DNA of 64,000 bases from Thraustochytrium sp. TN22 (lineage: Eukaryota; Sar; Bigyra; Thraustochytrida; Thraustochytriidae), in the NCBI GenBank assembly GCA_013306675.1, contig JABLUY010000137.1, forward strand, positions 35,692 through 99,691. Reading direction: 5' to 3'. Positions within the stretch are counted from its first letter, which is position 1; each line of letters starts with the position of its first letter. Shown here piece by piece: positions 38,314 through 47,230 of this stretch. The translations under genes and the position numbers were made by a program. The notes below the pieces were generated by a model that was not told where the DNA came from, searched no databases, and saw only the letters and a list, made by a program, of their open reading frames with translations.

Positions 38314-40569
38314 ATGGCGGGCGCACGCGCGGAGGCGCAGCGGCTGCAGGGCGGCGGCGGCGCGGCGCAGGACGCGCAGGACCTGGACTCGAGCAAGACG
38401 TCGCTGGGCGCGCACAGCGTGGTGGACGTGCTGAACACGACGACGTCGGCGGACGAGACGAGCGACCTGGAGGTGGACGTGCTGGGCGGCGCGGAGGAAT
38501 CCTCGCAGGACAGGTCCGCGGATGAAGGCGGCGTGGAAGGGGGCGACGGCGAGGACGCGCCGTCGCGCAGCGCGGCACTGCTGGGCGATGCGGATAGCGG
38601 CGACTCGGACGAGGTGCTGGACCTTGGTCTGCACGAGGGCGCCCAGGGCAGCCTCGAGGTGGCGGCCTTCCATGCCGCGAGCCCCATCGCCAGCGGCAGC
38701 CCCGGCTCGCCGGCGGAGCGTAGCTTCATCGACGTCAAGGGCGACGACACGCTTCGCGGCGCCGGCACACCGCCGCGCTGGCGTCTGCGCGGCCGCGAGG
38801 ATGACGACCGCAAGGCCGACGCTGACGCTGACGCTGACGCCGACGCCGACCCCGAGGCCGAAGTGGCCGCCCCACTGCTTGGTGGCAGCGGCGCCAGTGC
38901 GGGCCCTGGCAAAAAGGCGGCTTGGTACGGCGGCGCCAGCGGCACCTCGGCCGCCGCCCTGGCGGCTGCGGCGGCGGCCAATGCAATATCGCAAGGCGAC
39001 GACCTGAGCATCCGCGTGCTGCCGCCAGACAGCGAGACCGAGTCCAATGCGCGCGAGCCGACGTCGGCTGAGCTCGCCAACGGCGACAAAAAGACCAAGA
39101 AGAAGAAGCGCGGCAAGAGCCGCGACCTGTCCACGCGCGAGCTGCAGAAGCGCCGCTCGCAAATCCGCAAGCGTGTCAAGATGCTGGCTGCCATCTCCAT
39201 GGTTGCCAACATCTGCCTCTTCTCCTTCAAGATCTACGTCTCGGTTGCCTCGCGCTCTCTCGCAGTCATGGCCTCGGCCGTCGACTCCTTTTTGGATCTC
39301 GTTTCGCAGACCATCATCTATTATGCCATGCGCGGCACACGCCATGTCGACGAGGAGAAGTACCCCGTCGGCCGCAACCGCCTCGAACCCATTGGTATTA
39401 TTGTCTGCGCCTCGCTCATGGGCATTGCCGGCCTGCAGCTCGTCTGGGAGAGCGCGCACACGCTCATCCGCGGCACCATCGGCGGCGAGGACCCATCACT
39501 CCTCATCCCCAATACCGACCACTTCACCGTTGAGCTCCTGGGCACCGCCATCCTTATCAAGCTCGGCCTCTTCCTCGTCTGCCACGCGTACCGCGACGAG
39601 AGCGACTCCATGATGGTTCTCGCAGAGGACCACCGGAACGACATCCTCTCGAACGGCATTGCGCTCGCCACTGCATTTTTGTCCAACCGCTACGTCAACC
39701 TCTGGTACCTGGATCCTGTTGGCGGCATCCTCATTGCCATCTATATTTGCTACATGTGGGCCCAGGTCGCCAAGGAACAGGCCGAGATGCTCGAGGGCGT
39801 CGCGGCCGACCCAACCTTCCTCGAGGAGGTCCGCCAACTCGCGGACTCCTTCCACGAGCGCATGTACGTCGACGTCGTGCGCGCCTACCACTTTGGCAAG
39901 CACTACCTCGTCGAGGTCGAGGTCGTCCTCCCCGGCAACATGGTTGTCTTCGATGCGCACGACATCTCGCTCGAGCTCCAAAAGAAGATCGAGCGCCTGG
40001 ACCGCGTCGAGCGGGCCTTCGTACATGTCGACTACCAGTCTCGCGACGAGGACGAGCACAAGGCAGCCTACTACATCACGCCGCAGACAACCCCGGTCGG
40101 CGGATATTCAAGCGACGAGGAGTCGGCCTCCTCCAGCATTGTCGATATTGAGGAGGAGGTCCAGGTCACCGGCGACATCTATGACAAGGCCAACCCGGGC
40201 CTTCCCCCGGGCTCCTACAAGCGCCATGTCGTGCTCCGCCATCAGACGCGTCACCACCACCACCACCGTGACGATGAGTCGCTCTCCTTCGCGGAAGGCG
40301 GGACCGGCGCCAATGCCGCCGCAGGTGGCGATGCAAGCGTTTCCCTGGTTGATGCTGCCAGCGTTCCTCGCCACCATCGTAATGCATCCACGGCCTCTGC
40401 CCGCAGTGGCCAGGGCCATGGCAACAGCCGCCACCGTCGCCATGGCAGCCACTCGTCGCAGCGCGATCGCGGCTCCTCGCTCGTGAAGGAGATCCAGGAG
40501 GCCCAGGCGCTGGCTGCTCTGGAGCGTCAGCGCCGCCAGACAAATAGCGCCGCCCCGAGCATGACATGA
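38314..40569 (+). CDS. Cation diffusion facilitator, Mn-type (MTP/SLC30 family)
   Basis: 751 residues from the ATG at 38314; the frame before it is GC-repeat. Residues 1-285 are a cytosolic, largely disordered N-terminus with an Asp/Ala repeat (168-179) and a basic patch (259-289). The membrane part (about 290-482) has six predicted segments. The metal-site motifs are DSFLD (324-328) in the second segment and DHRND (439-443) in the fifth. A DxxxD motif in both is the pattern of manganese-transporting CDFs such as plant MTP8-11, whereas zinc CDFs have His at the first position of one or both. A C-terminal metallochaperone-like dimerisation domain (495-575) follows. The tail has a His-rich run near 635-640. 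Such transporters export Mn from the cytosol to vesicles or Golgi; location here is inferred. Substrate call is moderate. Confidence 0.9.
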   Translation: MAGARAEAQRLQGGGGAAQDAQDLDSSKTSLGAHSVVDVLNTTTSADETSDLEVDVLGGAEESSQDRSADEGGVEGGDGEDAPSRSAALLGDADSGDSDEVLDLGLHEGAQGSLEVAAFHAASPIASGSPGSPAERSFIDVKGDDTLRGAGTPPRWRLRGREDDDRKADADADADADADPEAEVAAPLLGGSGASAGPGKKAAWYGGASGTSAAALAAAAAANAISQGDDLSIRVLPPDSETESNAREPTSAELANGDKKTKKKKRGKSRDLSTRELQKRRSQIRKRVKMLAAISMVANICLFSFKIYVSVASRSLAVMASAVDSFLDLVSQTIIYYAMRGTRHVDEEKYPVGRNRLEPIGIIVCASLMGIAGLQLVWESAHTLIRGTIGGEDPSLLIPNTDHFTVELLGTAILIKLGLFLVCHAYRDESDSMMVLAEDHRNDILSNGIALATAFLSNRYVNLWYLDPVGGILIAIYICYMWAQVAKEQAEMLEGVAADPTFLEEVRQLADSFHERMYVDVVRAYHFGKHYLVEVEVVLPGNMVVFDAHDISLELQKKIERLDRVERAFVHVDYQSRDEDEHKAAYYITPQTTPVGGYSSDEESASSSIVDIEEEVQVTGDIYDKANPGLPPGSYKRHVVLRHQTRHHHHHRDDESLSFAEGGTGANAAAGGDASVSLVDAASVPRHHRNASTASARSGQGHGNSRHRRHGSHSSQRDRGSSLVKEIQEAQALAALERQRRQTNSAAPSMT

Positions 40570-40987
40570 CCCAGGAGCTCTAGCTTAGCTCCACTGAGAC
40601 CAAGGGCCATGAGTATGCTTCTCTCGTTTTTGTTTTTTCTTGACACGACTCCAAGCAAGTCCTGGAAGGAAGGCGAAGGCGTAACGAGGCATGTCGAGCA
40701 ACTTCTCGAATCTCGAGCCGCCAGGGCTTGCAGCTAGTTACTGTTGAACAAAAAAACACCTTCTCCTCCCCACCGCTTCCAAGTCGCCCTCTTCTCTTGC
40801 ATGTGACTTGCAGTGCCACTGCCACTGCAGTGCCAGTGCAGTGCTCGACGACCCGTTGGGCCGTTTGGGACGCTCATTGGGCCGTTTACCAGTAGAAGAC
40901 CCATCAACTTGACTGTGAACACCAACTCGCTCGCTCGCTTGCTCGCGGTCGCGTTTGGCACGCAGCAGACCGCCTTCCGGCGCCGTC
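40570..40987. other. Spacer upstream of the giant secreted protein
   Basis: 418 bases between two plus-strand genes. More AT-balanced than most of the window, with CACTGC repeats (40812-40842) and GGGCCGTTTGGGACG / GGGCCGTTTACC similarity at 40857-40890. Promoter of the downstream gene presumably lies here. Confidence 0.4.
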
Positions 40988-43900
40988 ATGGCGCGGGCGC
41001 CGGCGGCGCTGGCGCTGCTGGTAGCGGCGCTGGCGCTGCTGCACGCGGCGCTGCCGGCGCGCGGCTACCAGGTGCGACCGGGCGCGACGGGCCGCGGCTG
41101 GACGGGCGCCTCCTCGCTGGGCGAGCCCGAGCCGTACGAGGCGGGTTTCGTGCAGACATACGGCGACGGCGCGTTGGGTGCGCGTGGGCGCGCGGACATA
41201 AACGAGGGCGGCCAGGCGCGCACACGCGGGATTCATGGCGGCTTCGCACCTGGCGTCAAGTTCTCGGCGGAGAACCAGACGCTCTCGTTCCTGCCCGGCC
41301 TGGCGCGCACGAGCCAGGTGCTGCGCTTTGAGCACGAGGGTGTGCTGCCGCGCCAGGAGTGCCCGAGTATGGTTGGCCCGCGTGAGGACGGCGCCTACTA
41401 CTGCGTGGACGAGGACCACGGCTTCTGCGACCGCCGCTCCGGCATGTGCCACTGCTACGCCGGCTACGACGGCGAGGACTGCTCCTTGTGCAAGCCGACG
41501 CACTTCGCGCGCCCTGCCGACGGCGTCTGTGTCGAGAAGCGACTCTGCCCGCACGACTGCTCTGGAGCTGGCACCTGCGACCTTGCCACCGGCGTGTGCA
41601 GCTGTCGCGCGCACCGGACTGGCGCGGACTGCGCCACGCCGCGCTGTCATGCCACCGCCGGAGGCGAGCTGTGCCGCTCCTGCGATGCCATAACCGGCAA
41701 CTGCGTCGCCTGTGTCGACCTCTACTACCTCGCAAACGACGGTACCTGTCAGCCATGCACCGACTTCGACCCGCGCTGCACGCTGTGCACCGCAGATCAG
41801 GGCTGCATCGCCTGCACGGACCCGTTGCTCCTTTCCATCCGCCGCTCCGGCCGCCGCCGCCACGACCCGGTCCTCCCAGAAGACGAGCTTCGCCGCGAGC
41901 TCGCGCTCGCGCTCCCCTTTGGCACGCAGGACCCACGCGCCTTTGACGAGGCAGAGGCGTTCTACGTGCTTACGGACGCCACACCACTCGCCGATTTCAG
42001 CGTCGCCTGTGCGCAGGGTCCAACCTCGGCGAACTGGACCTGCATCTCAGCACCCCAGAGCCACATTCTGTGTGGCCACCACGGCACGCTCGCGTTCTCC
42101 TCGTCGCACTACGCGGTACTCGAGAGCGCTATCCATCTCGAGGTGACCGTCGTGCGCTCTGGTGGCGGCCACGGCCACGTTGCGGTCGACTACGTCCTGC
42201 GCTACGGCTCCGCCGGTCCCGAGGACGTCTCCCCAACCGCGGGCTACACCACCTCGCGCCGCCTCGACTTCTTCCCGGGCGTCGTCAGCCTCACCTTCCA
42301 GCTCGCTATCCATGATGACGCGGTCCTCGAGCCCGACGAGGAGTTCGACCTTGTCTTGACCAACCCGCGCGCGATTGACGACCCGGATGCCTTCGTAAGC
42401 CTCGGCCCGCAACGGATTGCGCATGTCGTCATCCACGACGACGACTTCTGGCAGGCCGACCCAGACACCTCCGAGCTCGTTCACGCCAACTGGACCATGC
42501 AGGCTGGCGCGGATTTCAACTTTACCGCCTTCCTGCGCACGCCCACAGGCCTCGCACTCGACACTGCGCTCCGGGACGGTACGCTCTTGCTCGCGCAGGC
42601 TGTCAATAGCGACGTCGCACGTGCTGACCGCGCCCTCACAGACTGCGCGCACGTCGCGGCCAGCGAATACACCTGCACGCTACCCATCTCCGAGGTCGCT
42701 GCCGACCGCCTTGTCGTCGTCCTCGCCCGCCCCGGCGGTCTTGACGGCGAGTACTACGACCAGCCTTTCATTGACCAAGACGACCTAGCTCCAATTGTGC
42801 GCCGCGTGGACGCGCTTCTGGACTTCACCTGGGGCGACGGCCCACTTGTCCTCGCCGCGCGCGACTTTATTACGGTGCGCTGGCGGGGCGGCCTGCGCCT
42901 GCCGCCTACTGCGGTCTCGCCCACGGTCCAGCTGCGCCTGCTGGCAAATGACCACGCGCGCCTCACGCTCGACGGCTCGGTGCTGCTCGACCGCTGGGAC
43001 CATGAGTCCGCTGGCCTCGGCGCCACCATCACCGTCAACCTGGAGCCTGGCCGCCTGCACCAGATTCAGGTCGATTATCGCGAGCTTGACGGCACCGCGC
43101 ATTTGAAGCTGCTGTGGTCCGTCGATGGCGCGGCCTTCGCCGTGGTTCCACCCGACGCGCTCTTCCAGCTCTTACCCCTGGCGCCGGTACAGACGACCGT
43201 CCTGACGGACGAGGTCTCGGCGGCCGACACCTTCGCAACCGGCCCCTGCGTTGCGGCAGCCGTGGCGGGAAAGCCGTGCGCACTGCAGGTGCATCCTCGC
43301 GACGCGCATGGCAATCCCAGTCCGGTGGTACCGGAAGATCAGTTCCTCGAGACGGTCGTGGACTTGCAGTCCGCAGCCATGGCTGGAAACGCACTGCAGC
43401 CAGGCGACTCCGCTGCGATCCTCGGCGGGCTCGTCTGGGACGAGGGCGATCCGCTGACGGCAACCGTCATCTACGACGCGCTCGCCGCCGGCACGCACGC
43501 GCTCGCCATCACCATTGGCGGCGCACACATCAGCGGTTCGCCCTTTCAGATTGAGGTCGCGCCCACGCATCCGCACGGCCCGCTCTTTGATGTCTCCGGC
43601 GTCGGCGTCGAAGAGACACCTGTCTCGGCACACGTAGTTGGCGACCTCAAGACTGTCGACATCACGCTGCGCGATCCGTACGGCAACCTCGTGGATGAAG
43701 ACTACTCCGCGCTCATGCTGGTGCAGGCGGTCCACCAGAGCTCGCCCTTCGAGACCTACCCTGGCACCATCTCGTATTTGGGCCAGTCGGTCTACCAAGC
43801 CGTGTACAATGTCACCCGAGTCGGCACGCTGAGCGTCGAGGCAACCATCGGGTGCGGGCCGCCAACTTCCACGGCCCTCCCTGCCTTGCCATGCGAGCAC

Positions 43901-46900
43901 CTCGCCGCCGCGCCCTACACACTCGACTTCGTGCACGCGCCTGCAAACGCCGTTGAGACCTTTCTCTCTGGAGCCGGCACCGTCGCTGCGACCTCGGGCG
44001 TCGCTGCAGCCTTCTCGGTTCATCTGCGCGACGCCTATGGCAACGCGGTCACAACAGATGCTGCGGCCGCGGCGCGCCTCAACGTCCGTATCGTCTTCGA
44101 GGGCGGCGCTGAGGAGGACTTTGGGCAGGCCTGCACGCACGTCAGCGCAGACCTCTTCACTTGTAGCTACACACCGGCCAAGGCAAACGAGGCCGCGCAA
44201 CTCTTTGTCGAGCTGGACGGCGATCTCGTCATGGGCGGCTTGCCACCGAGCCTGGATATTGGCGATGGCTCCTGCAGCGCCGCACAGAGCGTGGCGAGCG
44301 GTGAGGGCATTAGCTACGCGGTTGCCGGCGAGCTTGCCACGGTGTACGTGGACTCGCGCGATGCCGCGGGCAACCGCCGCATCGGGCCGTGCACGGGAGG
44401 CCAGAGCTTCCGCGTCAACTCGACGCTGCACGTCCAGACGCAGGAGCCGGCGGAAGGTGCCGAGGGCGTCTACGTGCTCATGTACAATGCCACGGTGGCC
44501 GGCGTGCTGGACCTCGGCATCCTTCTCGTCGACGACGCGGAACAGGTCCTGCAGGTCGTGCAGGGCACACCCTTCCCTGTGGCCGTGGACCCAAGCCGCG
44601 TCGACTTCACGCGCGTACTCATCTCTGGGCCAGGCCTCGAGGGCGGCGTAGCGGGCGCGCTGCACGCGGTTCACATCCAGGCAGTGGATGCCTTCGGAAA
44701 CAATCTTACGGAGATCGGCGACGTTGAGTTCAGCGTCCAGCATGCGGAAGAGGAGCTCGATTTCTCGGCCGAAGAGCTCGAACTCGGGGCCTACAACGCG
44801 TCCTACGTCGCCTACGGCGCGCGCAACGGTACGCTTGAGGTCAGCGTCACGCAACCCGGCGGCGTCGATGCCTTCTACTACCGCACGCCTTCCTTTGCGG
44901 ACCTGCAGCGCCAGGGCGTCGAGTCCGTGATCTCCATGGCCTGGGGGGAGTCCGCAGGCTGGGCAGCGCGATTTGCGGGCCTCGTGCGGGCGCCAGCGCA
45001 GGCCGCGCCGCTCTCCGACGCAGAATACAATCGCGGCCTCCGCACGATCCCGGCCACGGTCCGTCTGGCCTTCCGGCTTCGCGTCGAGGGAGGCGGCGCG
45101 CGGCTCTGGGTGAACAACAGACTACTCATCAATGAGTGGCCTGAGACGACGCGGGCGCTGACAGACTGGGCCGTTCTCCCATCAGCCGTTGGTCTTTCTG
45201 CATTCTTGCCGCTGCGTGTTGACTACGCGCGCGTCATCGGCGCCCCGACGGGTGCATTGGAGCTCGAGTGGGTCACCCTGGACCGAGCAGGTGAGCAGGT
45301 CACTGCGCCCGCCCTCGTCCCATCCACCTCGCTCCACCACTGGCGCCTCATGGCCTCTTACACGCCCTGGACTGTGCCGGCTGAGGCAAGTCCGTCTGCC
45401 TCGTACGTGGTGGACTGGACGCCGACGGAGACGCTTGTCGCCGGCGTGGAGACCGCTTTCGAAGTGCAGGTTACCGATGTCTACGGGAACGATGTCTTGG
45501 ATCACACCGACACGGTGGAGCTCTTTGGCTGGGCCGTGCCGGACCTCCGCGACGTCGACGATGGCCTCGATCCAGAAGGCCTGGTCCTCGCGACGACCGT
45601 CGAGCCGGCGTCGTCTGGCCATGGCGGACGGTTTCGCGTCGTCTTCACGCCCACGCTGTCCGGGGAGTTCCTACTCTTCGTCGCGGTCAACATGCCCTCA
45701 GTACACGAGGACCTTGGCCGGTCCGAGAAGCTCGAGGCACTTCGCCAGTATCAGGTGGCCGAGGCGCCAAGGCGCGTCTGGGTGCAACCTGGAGCTATCG
45801 ACGCCACGCGCAGCGAGGCGTTCGGAGCAAACCTGGAAGCGGTCGTCGCTGGCGAGCCGGGCGTCTTCTTCGTGCAGGTTCGCGACGTGGCTGGCAATCG
45901 CCGCGATAGCAGCGCAGACCTGGCAGCCGTCCAGGTTGCTGCGGACGCCGGCTGGACCGCCGAGGTCTCATACATGGGCATGGGCCTCTTTCAAGTCGAC
46001 TACGCTGCGACCACAGCCGGCGTCTGGACGGTCACCGTGGACCTTGCTGATGGAGCCTCCATGGCATCACACTTGCTCACGGTGACGCCCGCGCAGGCCG
46101 ATGCTGCGACCACCTCGGCGCGCGTCAGCAGCAACGGCGCCTCGCCCTTGGAGATCGAGGTCACCACGCGCGACGCCTATGGCAATGTACTGGACCGCGG
46201 CGGGGACCGTTTCGTATTGACGCTGAGACTGCAGGATGCTTTCACGCCGCAGCTCGCGGTCGGTGACCTCCCCTCGGACGATCTGACCACGTACCGCTTC
46301 GGTGCGCCGTGGACGGACTTCCTCACGAGCACGGTGGACCTGGACAATGGTTCGTACCTGCTGACCGTCGATGTCGGCAGCCTCACGGGCGTTTTCCTGC
46401 TCGACGTGGCCCTGGCGCAGGGTCCCGGCCTGAGCGCGTCTTACTTTGCATCCCTCGCGGCCGGCCCTGGGGAGATTGCGAAGCTGTCCCGTGTGGATCA
46501 GAACGGCGCTTCGCACGAGCGCGAGGCCGCCGTGCGGGCGCGCTGGACCGGTTTCGTCTGGGCGGAGCACACGGCGAACTACACGTTTCGCTTCGCAGAC
46601 GATGCCAGTCAAGACGAAACCTCGATCGCCGTGGCCAACGTTGCCCTTGACGCCGGCGAGCCGCTTCGCCTGCGCGGTGACCGCGTGTACCCGGTCAAGG
46701 TGGAGTCCACGCTACTCGGCCGTAGTTATCTGCAGCTGGAGTGGGAGACTCGACTTGGCGCGACGGCAGCCGCGGCGGTACCGGAGGAGGCGCTCCCGGG
46801 CCACGTCCGGGTCCGCCACGGGTCGCAGACGCTTGAGCTGAGCTCCAGCGTCCAAGGGCTCGTGGAGCCCGGAGACAAGGTGCGCGTACGCGAGCAGACC

Positions 46901-47083
46901 TTCGAGGTGACCGTCTACGACGAGACGCGGGGCGTCTTGTACGTGGACGTGCCGTACGAGGGCGCCTCCGACGACGCGGAGGTCTTGTACCGGCGCCGTC
47001 GGCGCGTGCTGGTGCCCAACGATAACCTCTATCACGATGCGGCACCAGTGGTCGGTAGTCCGCTCACGCTCACGGTGACCTGA
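40988..47083 (+). CDS. Giant secreted multidomain protein (EGF, Calx-beta, PA14, filamin-like)
   Basis: 2031 residues, uninterrupted, from the ATG at 40988. Residues 1-27 are a clear signal peptide (Leu/Ala core, ending LPARG). Cys-rich EGF-like modules lie at about 139-165 (CDRRSGMCHCYAGYDGEDC) and 187-220, then a furin-like Cys-rich patch to 277. A Calx-beta-like domain (about 370-485; VVSLTFQLAIHDDAVLEPDE) follows. Three PA14-like beta-barrels are near 588-716, 1296-1438 and 1814-1926, each with the typical RxxG...LxVNxxLL or FxFADD elements. Between them are filamin/Ig-like repeats carrying the motif DAYGN or DxxGN (for example DPYGN, DAYGN, DVYGN) and GSPFQIEV. No membrane segment or GPI-type tail is visible at the C-terminus, so it is probably extracellular matrix, cell wall or scale-associated. 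Ligand unknown. Confidence 0.85.
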   Translation: MARAPAALALLVAALALLHAALPARGYQVRPGATGRGWTGASSLGEPEPYEAGFVQTYGDGALGARGRADINEGGQARTRGIHGGFAPGVKFSAENQTLSFLPGLARTSQVLRFEHEGVLPRQECPSMVGPREDGAYYCVDEDHGFCDRRSGMCHCYAGYDGEDCSLCKPTHFARPADGVCVEKRLCPHDCSGAGTCDLATGVCSCRAHRTGADCATPRCHATAGGELCRSCDAITGNCVACVDLYYLANDGTCQPCTDFDPRCTLCTADQGCIACTDPLLLSIRRSGRRRHDPVLPEDELRRELALALPFGTQDPRAFDEAEAFYVLTDATPLADFSVACAQGPTSANWTCISAPQSHILCGHHGTLAFSSSHYAVLESAIHLEVTVVRSGGGHGHVAVDYVLRYGSAGPEDVSPTAGYTTSRRLDFFPGVVSLTFQLAIHDDAVLEPDEEFDLVLTNPRAIDDPDAFVSLGPQRIAHVVIHDDDFWQADPDTSELVHANWTMQAGADFNFTAFLRTPTGLALDTALRDGTLLLAQAVNSDVARADRALTDCAHVAASEYTCTLPISEVAADRLVVVLARPGGLDGEYYDQPFIDQDDLAPIVRRVDALLDFTWGDGPLVLAARDFITVRWRGGLRLPPTAVSPTVQLRLLANDHARLTLDGSVLLDRWDHESAGLGATITVNLEPGRLHQIQVDYRELDGTAHLKLLWSVDGAAFAVVPPDALFQLLPLAPVQTTVLTDEVSAADTFATGPCVAAAVAGKPCALQVHPRDAHGNPSPVVPEDQFLETVVDLQSAAMAGNALQPGDSAAILGGLVWDEGDPLTATVIYDALAAGTHALAITIGGAHISGSPFQIEVAPTHPHGPLFDVSGVGVEETPVSAHVVGDLKTVDITLRDPYGNLVDEDYSALMLVQAVHQSSPFETYPGTISYLGQSVYQAVYNVTRVGTLSVEATIGCGPPTSTALPALPCEHLAAAPYTLDFVHAPANAVETFLSGAGTVAATSGVAAAFSVHLRDAYGNAVTTDAAAAARLNVRIVFEGGAEEDFGQACTHVSADLFTCSYTPAKANEAAQLFVELDGDLVMGGLPPSLDIGDGSCSAAQSVASGEGISYAVAGELATVYVDSRDAAGNRRIGPCTGGQSFRVNSTLHVQTQEPAEGAEGVYVLMYNATVAGVLDLGILLVDDAEQVLQVVQGTPFPVAVDPSRVDFTRVLISGPGLEGGVAGALHAVHIQAVDAFGNNLTEIGDVEFSVQHAEEELDFSAEELELGAYNASYVAYGARNGTLEVSVTQPGGVDAFYYRTPSFADLQRQGVESVISMAWGESAGWAARFAGLVRAPAQAAPLSDAEYNRGLRTIPATVRLAFRLRVEGGGARLWVNNRLLINEWPETTRALTDWAVLPSAVGLSAFLPLRVDYARVIGAPTGALELEWVTLDRAGEQVTAPALVPSTSLHHWRLMASYTPWTVPAEASPSASYVVDWTPTETLVAGVETAFEVQVTDVYGNDVLDHTDTVELFGWAVPDLRDVDDGLDPEGLVLATTVEPASSGHGGRFRVVFTPTLSGEFLLFVAVNMPSVHEDLGRSEKLEALRQYQVAEAPRRVWVQPGAIDATRSEAFGANLEAVVAGEPGVFFVQVRDVAGNRRDSSADLAAVQVAADAGWTAEVSYMGMGLFQVDYAATTAGVWTVTVDLADGASMASHLLTVTPAQADAATTSARVSSNGASPLEIEVTTRDAYGNVLDRGGDRFVLTLRLQDAFTPQLAVGDLPSDDLTTYRFGAPWTDFLTSTVDLDNGSYLLTVDVGSLTGVFLLDVALAQGPGLSASYFASLAAGPGEIAKLSRVDQNGASHEREAAVRARWTGFVWAEHTANYTFRFADDASQDETSIAVANVALDAGEPLRLRGDRVYPVKVESTLLGRSYLQLEWETRLGATAAAAVPEEALPGHVRVRHGSQTLELSSSVQGLVEPGDKVRVREQTFEVTVYDETRGVLYVDVPYEGASDDAEVLYRRRRRVLVPNDNLYHDAAPVVGSPLTLTVT

Positions 47084-47094
47084 GCCAAGAAAGA

Positions 47095-47185
47095 TTTGCT
47101 TTGCTTTGCTTTGCTTTGCTTTGCTTTGCTTTGCTTTGCTTTGCTTTGCTTTGCTTTGCTTTGCTTTGCTTTGCTTTGCTTTGCT
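47095..47185. repeat. (TTTGC)n pentanucleotide repeat
   Basis: About 18 perfect tandem copies of TTTGC, beginning 12 bases after the stop of the giant gene, between the 3' ends of two convergent genes. The perfection implies recent expansion. It is probably transcribed in the 3' untranslated region of one or both genes. Confidence 0.95.
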
Positions 47186-47230
47186 TGCTTCGATTTGAGT
47201 TGATGTTGAAATGGAACACGCTCACCAGCG

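Noticed and set aside
43172-44854. 560-codon minus-strand frame inside the giant secreted protein gene
   Set aside because: It lies wholly within a domain-rich plus-strand gene and has no recognisable domain.
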